Source: Micropruina glycogenica (GTDB taxonomy: Bacteria; Actinomycetota; Actinomycetes; Propionibacteriales; Propionibacteriaceae). From it: DNA of 64,000 nucleotides. The notes beneath the pieces were generated by a model. It was not told the DNA's origin. It did no database searches and was given only the letters and a program-made list of their open reading frames with translations. This document shows positions 8,927-17,228 of this stretch, in pieces (position 1 is the first letter of the stretch; every line of letters starts with the position of its first letter). The position numbers were made by a program, and so were the translations under genes. Location of the stretch: the NCBI RefSeq assembly GCF_039524395.1, contig NZ_BAAAGO010000004.1. One strand, written 5' to 3'.

Positions 8927-10066
8927 ATGATCGACACCCTCGCCGTGCACGGCTATCGCTCCCTGCGCGATGTGGTGCTGCCGCTGGCAGAGCTCACTAC
9001 GGTCACCGGGGCCAACGGCTCGGGCAAGTCGAACCTGTACCGCGCGTTCCATCTGCTGGCCGACACCGCCACCGGACGCCTGATCGGCTCACTCGCAGCG
9101 GCCGGCGGGCTCAGTTCGGTGCTGTGGGCCGGGCCAGAACAGATCACCGGGGCGATGCGGCGCGGGGAAGTGCCGATTCAGGGCACCGGACGGCGGCTGG
9201 CGCCCGTCAGCCTGCAACTGGGGTTCACCGCCGACGAGTTCGGGTACCTGATCGACCTCGGTCTACCGGTGCCGCAACAGCAGGGCCAGACGATGTTCGG
9301 CCGCGACCCGATCATCAAGCGCGAGCTGATCTGGGCGGGTCCGGTGCTACGCCCGGCAGCGACGCTGCTCAAGCGGACGGCCCGTGGCTTCGACAACGTC
9401 GGTTTGCCGCCCTGGGCGTCGGTGCTCGACGAGTTCGCCGATCCGGTGAACCGGCCCGAGGTGGCCGCGATCAGGGCCGTCGTGCGCGGCTGGAGGTTTT
9501 ACGACAGCTTTCGCGTCGACCCCGACGCGCCCGCCCGGCAGCCCCAGGTGGGCACGCGCACCGAGGTGCTCGCCGGCGACGGGCACGACCTGGCCGCCAC
9601 CGTGGCGACCATTCTCGAATCGGCCTGGGCCGGGCCGCTGCAGGCGGCCGTCGCCGACGCCTTCGACGGCAGCGGCGTCACGGTTGCCGACCACGACGGA
9701 CGGTTCGAGGTGGCCCTCACCCAACGCGGCCTGTTGCGTCCGCTGTCGGCCCGCGAACTCTCCGACGGCACGCTGCGCTATCTGCTGCTGGCCGCGGCGC
9801 TGTTCAGCCCACGACCCCCGAGCCTGATGGTGCTGAACGAGCCCGAGACGTCCCTGCACCCCGACGTGCTGCCCGCCCTGGGCCGGCTGATGATCGCCGC
9901 CGCCAAGCGCTGCCAACTCGTGGTGGTGACCCATTCGGCGGTGCTGGTCGGCTCCCTGGTCGAGGCGGGTGCGCTGCACCATGAACTGGTCAAGCCGCAC
10001 GGCGAAACCGAGGTAACCGATCAGGGACTGCTGACCCGCCCGACGTGGCAGTGGGGCAGCCGCTGA
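8927..10066 (+). CDS. AAA-type ATPase of the RecF/OLD-like SMC group
   Basis: The 379-residue protein begins with an SMC-style N-terminus (V-H-G-Y-R-S-L-R-D) and Walker A G-A-N-G-S-G-K-S-N (residues 28-36). The C-terminal half holds the signature-like L-S-D-G-T-L-R-Y-L, Walker B L-M-V-L-N-E-P-E-T-S-L-H-P and the switch histidine in V-V-V-T-H-S. No TOPRIM or nuclease domain follows, so it is an ATPase only. Such stand-alone proteins occur in DNA repair and in some defence loci; no partner gene adjoins it here. TAGGGT (8915-8920) ends six bases before the ATG, suggesting a leaderless mRNA. Confidence 0.85.
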   Translation: MIDTLAVHGYRSLRDVVLPLAELTTVTGANGSGKSNLYRAFHLLADTATGRLIGSLAAAGGLSSVLWAGPEQITGAMRRGEVPIQGTGRRLAPVSLQLGFTADEFGYLIDLGLPVPQQQGQTMFGRDPIIKRELIWAGPVLRPAATLLKRTARGFDNVGLPPWASVLDEFADPVNRPEVAAIRAVVRGWRFYDSFRVDPDAPARQPQVGTRTEVLAGDGHDLAATVATILESAWAGPLQAAVADAFDGSGVTVADHDGRFEVALTQRGLLRPLSARELSDGTLRYLLLAAALFSPRPPSLMVLNEPETSLHPDVLPALGRLMIAAAKRCQLVVVTHSAVLVGSLVEAGALHHELVKPHGETEVTDQGLLTRPTWQWGSR

Positions 10067-10088
10067 CTGCTCGCGATAGCCTCGCCGG

Positions 10089-11132
10089 GTGAGCGAGTTT
10101 CCTCCCGTCAGCTACGTGATGCCGGTGCTGAACGAAGAGGGCTACCTGGCCGACGCGGTGGCGGCGGTGCTGTCGCAGAGCTACCCGGCCGAGGCCGAAC
10201 TGGTCATCGCGCTCGGAGCGTCCACCGACCGCACCACCGAGATCGCCCACGAACTCGCCGCCGCCGACGACCGTGTGCGGCTGGTCGGCAACCCGGCCAA
10301 CGACATTCCGGTGGGGCTGAATCTGGCCATCGCCGCCAGCCGGCACCCCATCGTGGTGCGGGTCGACGCGCACGCCGAACTGCCCGAGAACTACACCCTC
10401 ACCATGGTCGGCCTGCTCAACCAGACCGGCGCGGTGAACGTCGGCGGCGTGATGCACGCCAAGGGCCGCACGCCCTTTCAGTCGGCGGTCGCCCGCGCGT
10501 ACAACTCGCCGTGGGGGCTCGGCGGGGGCCAGTACCACGGGGCGAAGCAGGCGGGGCCGTCCGATTCGGCCTACCTGGGGGTGTTTCGGCGCGAGGTGCT
10601 CGAGCAGGTGGGCGGCTACGACGAGACGCTGCGCCGGGCTGAGGACTGGGAACTCAACTCGCGCATTCTCGCCGCCGGGCACCTGATCTGGTACACCCCC
10701 GATGTCGCCGTCACCTACTGGCCGCGGGCGAAGCCGGCCACCCTGCGCCGGCAGATGTTCGCCACCGGGGTGTGGCGGGGGCACCTGATTCGCGAGCAGC
10801 GCCGCACGCCGCTGAAGTACCTGCCGCCGCCGCTGGTGGTGGTGGCACTGGGCGCCTCGGCCGTGGTGACCGTGGCGCAACTGAACGGGCTGCTGCCCGG
10901 ACGGCTCGGACGCACCGCAAGCGTCGTGCACGCAGCACCGCTGGCTTACGCGGCCGGCCTGGGGTGGGTGTCGGCCAAGTCGCTGGGTGCTGCAAACCTG
11001 CGTGAGTGGGCGCTGAACGTGGCGGTGCTCGGCATCATGCACCTGTCGTGGGGGGCGGGGTTCATTCGAGGCCTGCTGACCGGGGCCGAAACCACAGTCG
11101 ACACCTCGCGGCTCACCAAGTCGAAGGCGTGA
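10089..11132 (+). CDS. Glycosyltransferase family 2 (ExoA-like)
   Basis: A 347-residue GT-A glycosyltransferase. S-Y-V-M-P-V-L-N-E-E opens the nucleotide-binding domain, V-R-V-D-A-H is the DxD-like metal motif, and R-R-A-E-D-W-E-L is the acceptor-side E-D-x-E motif. Hydrophobic segments near residues 240-260 and 275-320 suggest C-terminal membrane anchoring, as in ExoA-type enzymes that extend polymer on a lipid carrier. Start GTG 10089 follows TAGCCT (10077-10082) by six bases. The convergent tagF-like gene downstream suggests a cell-surface polymer locus; the sugar is not predictable. Confidence 0.85.
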   Translation: MSEFPPVSYVMPVLNEEGYLADAVAAVLSQSYPAEAELVIALGASTDRTTEIAHELAAADDRVRLVGNPANDIPVGLNLAIAASRHPIVVRVDAHAELPENYTLTMVGLLNQTGAVNVGGVMHAKGRTPFQSAVARAYNSPWGLGGGQYHGAKQAGPSDSAYLGVFRREVLEQVGGYDETLRRAEDWELNSRILAAGHLIWYTPDVAVTYWPRAKPATLRRQMFATGVWRGHLIREQRRTPLKYLPPPLVVVALGASAVVTVAQLNGLLPGRLGRTASVVHAAPLAYAAGLGWVSAKSLGAANLREWALNVAVLGIMHLSWGAGFIRGLLTGAETTVDTSRLTKSKA

Positions 11133-11182
11133 TCGTCGACGACCGGCTGCCAGCAGGCAGGCTGGTCAGCCCGGGTGGCAAC

Positions 11183-11228
11183 TCAACAGGCTCGACCCAC
11201 GAGGTGGGTCTCGACAGGCTCAACCAAC
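11183..11228. repeat. R2-type repeat at convergent gene ends
   Basis: Two partial R2 copies (around 11183-11199 and 11206-11228, GGGTCTCGACAGGCTCAACC) sit between the GT2 gene and the convergent TagF-like gene. Confidence 0.6.
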
Positions 11229-11248
11229 AGCACACCCTCGACCACCGA

Positions 11249-12499
11249 CTAACGGCTGGTGAGCTCCAGCAAGTAGCCGGCTACCCGCTTGGCGCTGCGT
11301 CCGTCGGTGTGCCGGTGGGCCAGAGCCGCCACCTTGGCGGTGTGCGCCAATGCCCGATCCTTGACCGCCGTGTTGTTGTCGAGCCGCTCCAGGGCGTCGA
11401 GCACGCCGTCCCAGTTCTGCTGCCAGCGGCCGCCGGTGACCTGCGCGTAGTCGAGGTACAGCCCGCGGGTGGCGCCGTAGTGCTCCAGGTCGGGCGCCAG
11501 AAACACCATCGGCCCGCCGGTCACCGCGAAGTCGAACAGCACTGAGGAGTAGTCGGTCACCAGGGCGTCCACTCCCCACAGCAGCGGCATCGATTCGGGC
11601 AGCAGCGACGGAGGAATCAGGTGCACATGCCGTGACGCATGGGTGTACGAACCCACACCCAGCGGGTGCGGCCGAATCAGCAGCACGCTGTCGGTGCCGG
11701 CGCACCACGAGTCGATGCGACGCCACTGCTGCTCAGTCGGAACCCCCGGGTCGGGTTCGCCGTCGCGCCACGTGGGGGCGTACAGAATCGCCCGGCGCCC
11801 GGCCAGGCCGGGGACGGCCCGCTCGAGCAGTTCGCGCGCCGCGGCCCGGCGTCCGGCCGGGCTGCCGCGGAACAGCACGTCGGTGCGTGGTTCGCCGAGC
11901 ACCCGCACCTGCTGTGGGGTCAGGTCGAACGCGCTGCACATGGACGGCACGAACTCGTCAGCCGCCACCGGCAGCAGGCTGATCCGCCGGGTGCCCATGC
12001 GATAGGCCCGCCGCATCAGCCCACCGGCCGCGGGGACTCGGCTCAAGGGGCCGAGCGACAACGCGGCGGGGGAGTCGGCGTGCAGCTTCTTCAGCGGCGA
12101 GCCGTGCCACAACTGAGCGATGGTCGCACCGCCGACCGCGTAACGGTTCACGTCGCCGAACCCGTGGGTGATGGTGACCACCCGGGCGGTGGCCGTGACC
12201 TCGAAGCCATCGCGGCTGTCTTTGGCCGCCCATTCGATGCCCAGCGAGCGGGCCCGCCGTGCCTGCTGCTCGTTGCCCACCAGCCACACCAGGCGCAGCG
12301 ACGGGTCGAGGCGCCGGGCCGCCCGCAACAGCGCCAGGGCGCCGTCGGCCAGGCCGAACGCGCTGCCGAACGCCCACAGGTGCGCGTCGCGATTGCGAAA
12401 CCGGGTGCGCAGCCCGCCGGTGGCATAGCGCGGCACCGCGGCGAGCTTCGCGGCATTGCCCTTCGCGAAGGTGAACGGCCCGGGAACGGTCGCTGACAC
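11249..12499 (-). CDS. CDP-glycerol glycerophosphotransferase family protein (TagF-like)
   Basis: The protein has the GT-B fold signature of teichoic-acid polymerases and primases: L-W-H-G-S-P-L-K-K in the middle, I-L-Y-A-P-T-W-R-D and I-R-P-H-P, then V-D-A-L-V-T-D-Y-S-S-V-L-F-D-F near residue 335. At 416 residues it is nearer a single-domain wall polymer transferase than the larger TagF. It likely transfers glycerol- or ribitol-phosphate-like units to a lipid-linked acceptor at the inner membrane face. Start GTG 12499 is preferred because TACAGT (12507-12512) lies seven bases before it; an in-frame GTG at 12517 would overlap that -10. Confidence 0.85.
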   Translation of the reverse strand: MSATVPGPFTFAKGNAAKLAAVPRYATGGLRTRFRNRDAHLWAFGSAFGLADGALALLRAARRLDPSLRLVWLVGNEQQARRARSLGIEWAAKDSRDGFEVTATARVVTITHGFGDVNRYAVGGATIAQLWHGSPLKKLHADSPAALSLGPLSRVPAAGGLMRRAYRMGTRRISLLPVAADEFVPSMCSAFDLTPQQVRVLGEPRTDVLFRGSPAGRRAAARELLERAVPGLAGRRAILYAPTWRDGEPDPGVPTEQQWRRIDSWCAGTDSVLLIRPHPLGVGSYTHASRHVHLIPPSLLPESMPLLWGVDALVTDYSSVLFDFAVTGGPMVFLAPDLEHYGATRGLYLDYAQVTGGRWQQNWDGVLDALERLDNNTAVKDRALAHTAKVAALAHRHTDGRSAKRVAGYLLELTSR

Positions 12500-12584
12500 G
12501 GCCGTCACTGTACCCACCCGTCACCCGGTTCGCGTCTGCCCTGCGCGGCTGCGACGGGTGTGGGTACACGTCCGCGTGCGCCGA

Positions 12585-12617
12585 TAAGCTGTGCCGGTGA
12601 TCGAGGCGAGCCGATGA
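12585..12617 (+). promoter_or_regulatory. Leaderless promoter with a six-codon upstream ORF
   Basis: TAAGCT (12585-12590) is followed after six bases by GTG at 12597. That GTG opens a reading frame of only six codons (M-I-E-A-S-R) whose TGA (12615-12617) overlaps the ATG of the CNNM/CorC gene (12614-12616). No good Shine-Dalgarno precedes that ATG, so translation of the main gene may depend on re-initiation after the mini-ORF. Confidence 0.5.
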
Positions 12618-13957
12618 ACGCAGTCGTCAGCAACATTCTGCTGATCCTGGTGTTCATCATCATCGGAGGGGTCTTCGCGGCCGCTGAAATGGCTCTGGTG
12701 TCGCTGCGCGAAAGCCAGGTCAAGCAGCTGTCGACCCGCGGCACCAGGGGCAAGACGGTGGCCGGTCTGGCTGCGAACCCCAACCGCTTTCTGTCGGCGG
12801 TGCAGATCGGCGTCACCCTGTCGGGCTTCCTGTCCGCTGCGTTCGGCGGGGCGACCCTCGAAGAGCCGCTGTCTGCGGTGCTGATGGGCTGGGGCGTGCC
12901 CGAGGGGTGGGCCGGGCCGATCTCGCTCATCGTGATCACCATCGTGATCAGCTACTTCTCGATCGTGATCGGCGAACTCACCGCCAAGCGGCTGGCCATG
13001 CAGAGCGCCGAGAGCTTCGCCATGGCGCTGGCGCCGCTGGTGAACGCGATCGCCACCGTCACCCGTCCGGTGATCTGGTTTCTCGGCGTGTCGACCAACG
13101 GGTTGGTGCGAGTGCTGGGCGGTGACCCCAGGGCCGGCCGCGAAGAGGTCACCGACGAAGAGCTGCGAGCGATGGTCACCTCATCGAGCACCCTGGGCGA
13201 CGAGGAACGTCAGATCGTCGACGAGGTGTTCGCCGCCGGCCAGGTGAGCCTGCGCGAGGCGATGGTGCCGCGCACCGAAGTCGATTTTCTGTCGGGTGAC
13301 ATGCCTGCTTACAAGGCCATTCGCGCTTTTCAGGATTCACCGCACAGCCGCTACCCGGTGATCGGCGAAGACGTCGACGACGTGCTCGGCTTCGTGCACG
13401 TTCGCGACCTGTTCGACCTCGACCCCACGGCGCGCAACGCACCCGTTCGGCAACTCGTGCGGCCGGTTGAGTCGCTGCCGCACACGATGAAGATCCTGCG
13501 GGCGCTGTCAGAACTGCGTGCCGCCAACGCCCACCTGGTGATCGTGCGCGACGAGTACGGTGGCACGGCGGGCATCGTCACCATGGAAGACCTCGTCGAA
13601 GAGCTGGTCGGCGACATCTCCGACGAGTTCGACCGGCCGACCGAGGCGCCGGTCATGTCGCCGTCCAGTTCTGAGGTGGACGGGCTCGAAACCATCGAAG
13701 AGTTCGGCGAGACCAACGGCTACGTACTACCCGAGGGTCCCTACGACACCGTCGCGGGGTTCGTGATGGCGCATCTGGGTCACCTGCCCGAGCTGGGCGA
13801 TTCGGTCGAGGTGCTGCTCGACCCGGTGGAGATGGGCGAGGCCGAACCCGAAACCTTCGAGTTCACGGTCACCGAACTCGACGGACGGCGCGCGGCCCGC
13901 ATCAAGGTGCGCCGACTCGGTACCACGCCTGAACCGGGCGCCGATGACCGATCATGA
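12614..13957 (+). CDS. CNNM/CorC (hemolysin C-type) membrane protein with CBS pair
   Basis: The 447-residue protein has the domain order DUF21 membrane domain (residues ~1-190, starting L-L-I-L-V-F-I-I-I-G-G-V-F-A-A-A-E-M-A-L), a CBS pair (~215-335, with V-P-R-T-E-V-D-F and D-E-Y-G-G-T-A-G-I-V-T), and a C-terminal CorC/HlyC transporter-associated domain (~350-435, G-Y-V-L-P-E-G-P-Y-D-T-V-A-G-F). Family members are linked to Mg2+ or Co2+ efflux and homeostasis. The next gene starts inside its last codons (14-base overlap). Confidence 0.92.
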   Translation: MNAVVSNILLILVFIIIGGVFAAAEMALVSLRESQVKQLSTRGTRGKTVAGLAANPNRFLSAVQIGVTLSGFLSAAFGGATLEEPLSAVLMGWGVPEGWAGPISLIVITIVISYFSIVIGELTAKRLAMQSAESFAMALAPLVNAIATVTRPVIWFLGVSTNGLVRVLGGDPRAGREEVTDEELRAMVTSSSTLGDEERQIVDEVFAAGQVSLREAMVPRTEVDFLSGDMPAYKAIRAFQDSPHSRYPVIGEDVDDVLGFVHVRDLFDLDPTARNAPVRQLVRPVESLPHTMKILRALSELRAANAHLVIVRDEYGGTAGIVTMEDLVEELVGDISDEFDRPTEAPVMSPSSSEVDGLETIEEFGETNGYVLPEGPYDTVAGFVMAHLGHLPELGDSVEVLLDPVEMGEAEPETFEFTVTELDGRRAARIKVRRLGTTPEPGADDRS

Positions 13958-15164
13958 CCCCGACGGCTCGCAGCTCCTCACCTCGACCGAGGTGGGGGAG
14001 TTGCTGGGTGCCGCCGTGGAGCATGCCGGGGGCCGGCTGATCGGCTGGGCGCTCGACCATGTGGACGCCAACCCCAACCAGTCCACCACCGCCACCTACT
14101 CGGCAACGGTGGCCTGGCCCTACGGCGAACGTGACGAGCTGCTGGGGGTGAGCGCCCGCGCGTCCGGCCCCGCGGCCTCAGACACCAAGGCCGAGATCTT
14201 CGCCGACGGTGAGCGCGAGGTCGCGGTGTGGATCTACCCCAACGACCCCGACCTGCCCGGCCTGGCCCGCGCCGCCTACACCGAGCAGATGGCCGGCATT
14301 CTCACCGAACACGACGTACTGGGCCGGCCGGTGGCCGCCCACGAGGTGTCGCTGCGCATGATCGGCTACCGTCCCCGGCGCCGGGCTGTGCTGCGGGTCG
14401 ACGTCGAGCCCGAACCGGTGGTGCTCTACTGCAAGGTGCTGCGCGAGCGGCTGTTCGGTGACGTGGTGCGGCGGCACGAACTGCTGCTGGCCGCCGGGGT
14501 ACCGGCCCCTCGCATCGCGGCGACCACCGACGACGCGCTGCTGCTGCTGCACAACCTCGACGGACGCCCCCTGGCCAAGGCGGTGTTCGACGAGACCGAC
14601 CCCTGCACGGCCGAAGACCTGATTCACCTGCTCGACGCGATGCCGATGAGCGTGACCAAGCTCGAACGCCGTCCGCCCTGGACCGACGCGGTGCAGCACT
14701 ACTCCCAGATGGTCGCCGCCGCCGTGCCCAGCGCCACCGACAAACTGGCCTGGCTCACCGACCAGATCGCCGAGGGCCTGGCGTCGGTGCCGCTGGGCAA
14801 CGACCCGACGCACGGCGACTTTCACGAGGGTCAGGTGCATGTGTCGGGCGGACGCATCGTCGGCATTCTCGACGTCGACACCGTCGGCCCCGGACGGCGG
14901 GCCGATGACCTGGCCTGCCTGATCGCGCACCTGTCGACCATTCAACGCATGAATCCGGCGCAAGAGGCCAAGGTGCACCGGCTGATTCGCACCTGGGTGC
15001 CGGTGTTCGACACCAGGGTCGACCCGCTGGAACTGCGGCTGCGGGCCGCGGCGGTGATCATCTCGCTGGCGACGGGACCTTTTCGCGGTCAGGAGCCCGA
15101 GTGGGAGTGGGAGACGCTGCGCATGATCGCCTCGGCGGAAGCACTGGTGCGTCAGGTCGGCTGA
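13944..15164 (+). CDS. Aminoglycoside phosphotransferase-fold kinase
   Basis: The 406-residue protein is a small-molecule kinase. The catalytic loop is T-H-G-D-F-H-E-G-Q-V-H (residues ~289-299) and the metal-binding motif is I-L-D-V-D-T-V-G (~308). An atypical N-terminal ~100 residues precede the kinase fold. It overlaps the CorC gene by 14 bases and is probably co-transcribed. The substrate is unknown; the APH fold also covers choline, homoserine and maltose kinases. There is no sign that it is an antibiotic resistance gene. Confidence 0.75.
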   Translation: MTDHDPDGSQLLTSTEVGELLGAAVEHAGGRLIGWALDHVDANPNQSTTATYSATVAWPYGERDELLGVSARASGPAASDTKAEIFADGEREVAVWIYPNDPDLPGLARAAYTEQMAGILTEHDVLGRPVAAHEVSLRMIGYRPRRRAVLRVDVEPEPVVLYCKVLRERLFGDVVRRHELLLAAGVPAPRIAATTDDALLLLHNLDGRPLAKAVFDETDPCTAEDLIHLLDAMPMSVTKLERRPPWTDAVQHYSQMVAAAVPSATDKLAWLTDQIAEGLASVPLGNDPTHGDFHEGQVHVSGGRIVGILDVDTVGPGRRADDLACLIAHLSTIQRMNPAQEAKVHRLIRTWVPVFDTRVDPLELRLRAAAVIISLATGPFRGQEPEWEWETLRMIASAEALVRQVG

Positions 15165-15173
15165 CCCCGCCAC

Positions 15174-15256
15174 GTCATCCCGGGCTTGCCCCGGGATCTC
15201 GAACGTGAACCATCTGGGGACGTGCGTTTGGAGATCCCGGCGTCCGCCGGGACGAC
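15174..15256. repeat. R1 inverted pair upstream of mutA
   Basis: 15174-15200 (CCCGGGCTTGCCCCGGG variant) and inverse 15231-15256. The remaining 110 bases up to mutA contain the leaderless promoter. I looked for a cobalamin riboswitch here and saw none. Confidence 0.75.
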
Positions 15257-15355
15257 GTGAACGTGTCGACCGACGAAAATCCCAGTCCGCGAGACGGCGT
15301 CGCCCGCCGAACTACGCATTATGCGTAAGCGCAGCGCGAACCAAGGGCCGCGTTC

Positions 15356-15368
15356 TAGGCTGATCGGC
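15356..15368 (+). promoter_or_regulatory. Leaderless promoter of mutA
   Basis: TAGGCT at 15356-15361 followed by seven bases and the ATG at 15369. The first transcribed base would be at or next to the start codon. TACGCATTATGCGTA, 15313-15327, is a perfect 15-base dyad about 30 bases further upstream and could be a regulator site. Confidence 0.5.
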
Positions 15369-17228
15369 ATGACCGATTCCCCGCTCACGCTGGCCGGCGA
15401 TTTCACCGCGCCGAGCCGCCAGGACTGGGAGACCGAGGTCCTCAAGGTGCTGAACCGGCGCCGTCCAGAGGGCAAGGAACTCTCGATCGAGCAAGCGATG
15501 AAGCGACTCACCACGACCACCGTGGACGAGCTCGTCATCGACCCCCTATATACGAAGACTGATGAGCAGCCCGATCTTGGGCACCCCGGCGTGATGCCGT
15601 TCACCCGCGGCACCTCGCTGCGCACCGGCACCATTCACGCCTGGGACGTAACCCAGCTGCACGAAGACGGCGACGTCGCCTTCAGCAACACGGCGGTGCT
15701 CGACGACCTTCAGCGCGGCGCGATCTCGCTGTGGTTGCGGGTCGACCCCGACGCCATCGCCGCGGCCGATGTGGCCGCCGTGCTCGCCGGCGTGATGCCC
15801 GAACTGGCCCGCCTGCGGGTCAGCAGCCGCACCGACCAAGCTGCCGCCGCCGACGCGCTCGCGAACGTCTGGCGCGCCAGCGGAAAGTCGTCCGAAGTCG
15901 GCGGCAGCCTGGGCCTGGACGCCATCGGCCACGCGGCCCTCAGCGGCGAGGCGCCCGACTTCGGGCCGCAGCGCGCGTGGGTGGCCACCGCGCTGGCCGA
16001 GTTTCCCAAAGCCCGCGCCATCGCCGTCGACACCCTGGTCTACGACGACGCCGGCGCCGGGGACGTCGACGTGCTCGCCTTCGCCGTCGCGACCGGCGTG
16101 GAGTACCTGCGCGACCTCGAAGCGGCCGGCATCGACGCCGAGTCGGTGTTCAGCCAGATCGCGTTCCGGGTGCCGACCAACGCCGACCAGTTCATGACCA
16201 TCGCCCGGCTGCGCGCACTGCGCCGCCTGTGGGCGCGGGTCGGCGAGGTGGCCGGCGTGCCCGCCGCCAAGCGGGGTGCGATTCAGCTGGCCGTCACGTC
16301 GCGGCGCATGATCACCCGCGACGACCCGTTCGTGAACCTGCTGCGCGGCACCATCGCCACCTTCGCCGCCGCCGTCGGCGGAGCCGAGTCGATCACCGTG
16401 CTGCCGCACGACACCGCGTGGGGCCTGCCGACGCCGTTCTCGCGGCGCATGGCCCGCAACCTGCAGTTGCTGGCGGCCGAGGAGTCGAACCTGGGTCGGG
16501 TGGCCGACCCGGCCGGTGGCTCGTGGTACGTCGAGAGCCTCACCGACCAGTTGGCCGCCAAGGCGTGGGCGCGGTTCCAGCAGCTCGAAGCCGCGGGCGG
16601 CATGGCGCAGGCGTTGGCCGACGGGTTGGTCGCCCAGTGGCTCGACGAGACCACCGCGGCCCGCGCCGTCCGGCTGGCGAATCGGCGTCAGCCGATCACC
16701 GGGGTGTCGATGTTCCCCGGCAGCAACGAGCAGCCGTTGGACGTCCGGCCCCGGCCCGAGGCGCCCGCCAACGGCGGCCTGCAGGCCCACCGCGACAGCG
16801 AGGTGTTCGAGGCGTTGCGCGACCGGGTGGCAACGGCGGACCCGAAGCCGGTGGTGTTCATGGCCTGCCTGGGTGCCCGGCGCGACTTCGGCCCGCGTGA
16901 GCAGTTCACCTCGAACGTGCTGCTGGTGGCCGGCATCGATCATCCGCAGAGCGAGGGCGGCACGGCTGACGAGATCGTGCAGCAGGTGCAGGCCGCGGGC
17001 GCGCGCACGGTGGTGCTGTGCAGTTCGGCCAAGGTGTACGCCAAGCAGGCGATCGAGGTCGCAACGGCCCTGAAGGGCGCCGGTGTGCGCACCGTGCTGA
17101 TCGCCGGACGCAGTAAAGAGACCGGATCCGACGACGCCGCGAGCGTGATCGACGGCGAGATCTACGACGGCATGGACGTGGCCGGCTTCCTGGCCGGCAC
17201 GCTCGACGAGTTGGGAGTAGCCAAGTGA
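15369..17228 (+). CDS. mutA: Methylmalonyl-CoA mutase, small (beta) subunit
   Basis: The 619-residue protein matches the non-catalytic subunit of the heterodimeric actinobacterial mutase. It has the mutase barrel (R-G-T-S-L-R, F-R-V-P-T-N-A-D-Q-F-M-T, D-P-A-G-G-S-W-Y-V-E) and a C-terminal Rossmann-like cobalamin domain remnant. The cobalamin-ligating D-x-H-x-x-G is absent, as expected for this subunit. With MutB it interconverts (R)-methylmalonyl-CoA and succinyl-CoA in propionate metabolism. ATG 15369 is chosen over 15321 because of the -10 box at 15356 and the resulting standard length. Its TGA overlaps the GTG of mutB. Confidence 0.95.
   Translation: MTDSPLTLAGDFTAPSRQDWETEVLKVLNRRRPEGKELSIEQAMKRLTTTTVDELVIDPLYTKTDEQPDLGHPGVMPFTRGTSLRTGTIHAWDVTQLHEDGDVAFSNTAVLDDLQRGAISLWLRVDPDAIAAADVAAVLAGVMPELARLRVSSRTDQAAAADALANVWRASGKSSEVGGSLGLDAIGHAALSGEAPDFGPQRAWVATALAEFPKARAIAVDTLVYDDAGAGDVDVLAFAVATGVEYLRDLEAAGIDAESVFSQIAFRVPTNADQFMTIARLRALRRLWARVGEVAGVPAAKRGAIQLAVTSRRMITRDDPFVNLLRGTIATFAAAVGGAESITVLPHDTAWGLPTPFSRRMARNLQLLAAEESNLGRVADPAGGSWYVESLTDQLAAKAWARFQQLEAAGGMAQALADGLVAQWLDETTAARAVRLANRRQPITGVSMFPGSNEQPLDVRPRPEAPANGGLQAHRDSEVFEALRDRVATADPKPVVFMACLGARRDFGPREQFTSNVLLVAGIDHPQSEGGTADEIVQQVQAAGARTVVLCSSAKVYAKQAIEVATALKGAGVRTVLIAGRSKETGSDDAASVIDGEIYDGMDVAGFLAGTLDELGVAK

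Noticed and set aside
8440..9984. A 514-codon plus-strand frame overlapping the aldo/keto reductase start and the ATPase gene
   Set aside because: Out of frame with the ATPase gene, very Arg-rich, no recognisable motif.
8927..10066. The SMC-like ATPase as part of an anti-phage system
   Set aside because: No nuclease, TOPRIM, methylase or other effector gene adjoins it; the neighbours are a glycosyltransferase and an aldo/keto reductase.
15165..15368. Possible cobalamin riboswitch upstream of the B12-dependent mutase
   Set aside because: No B12-box-like conserved core seen, and the predicted transcript is leaderless, leaving no room for one.
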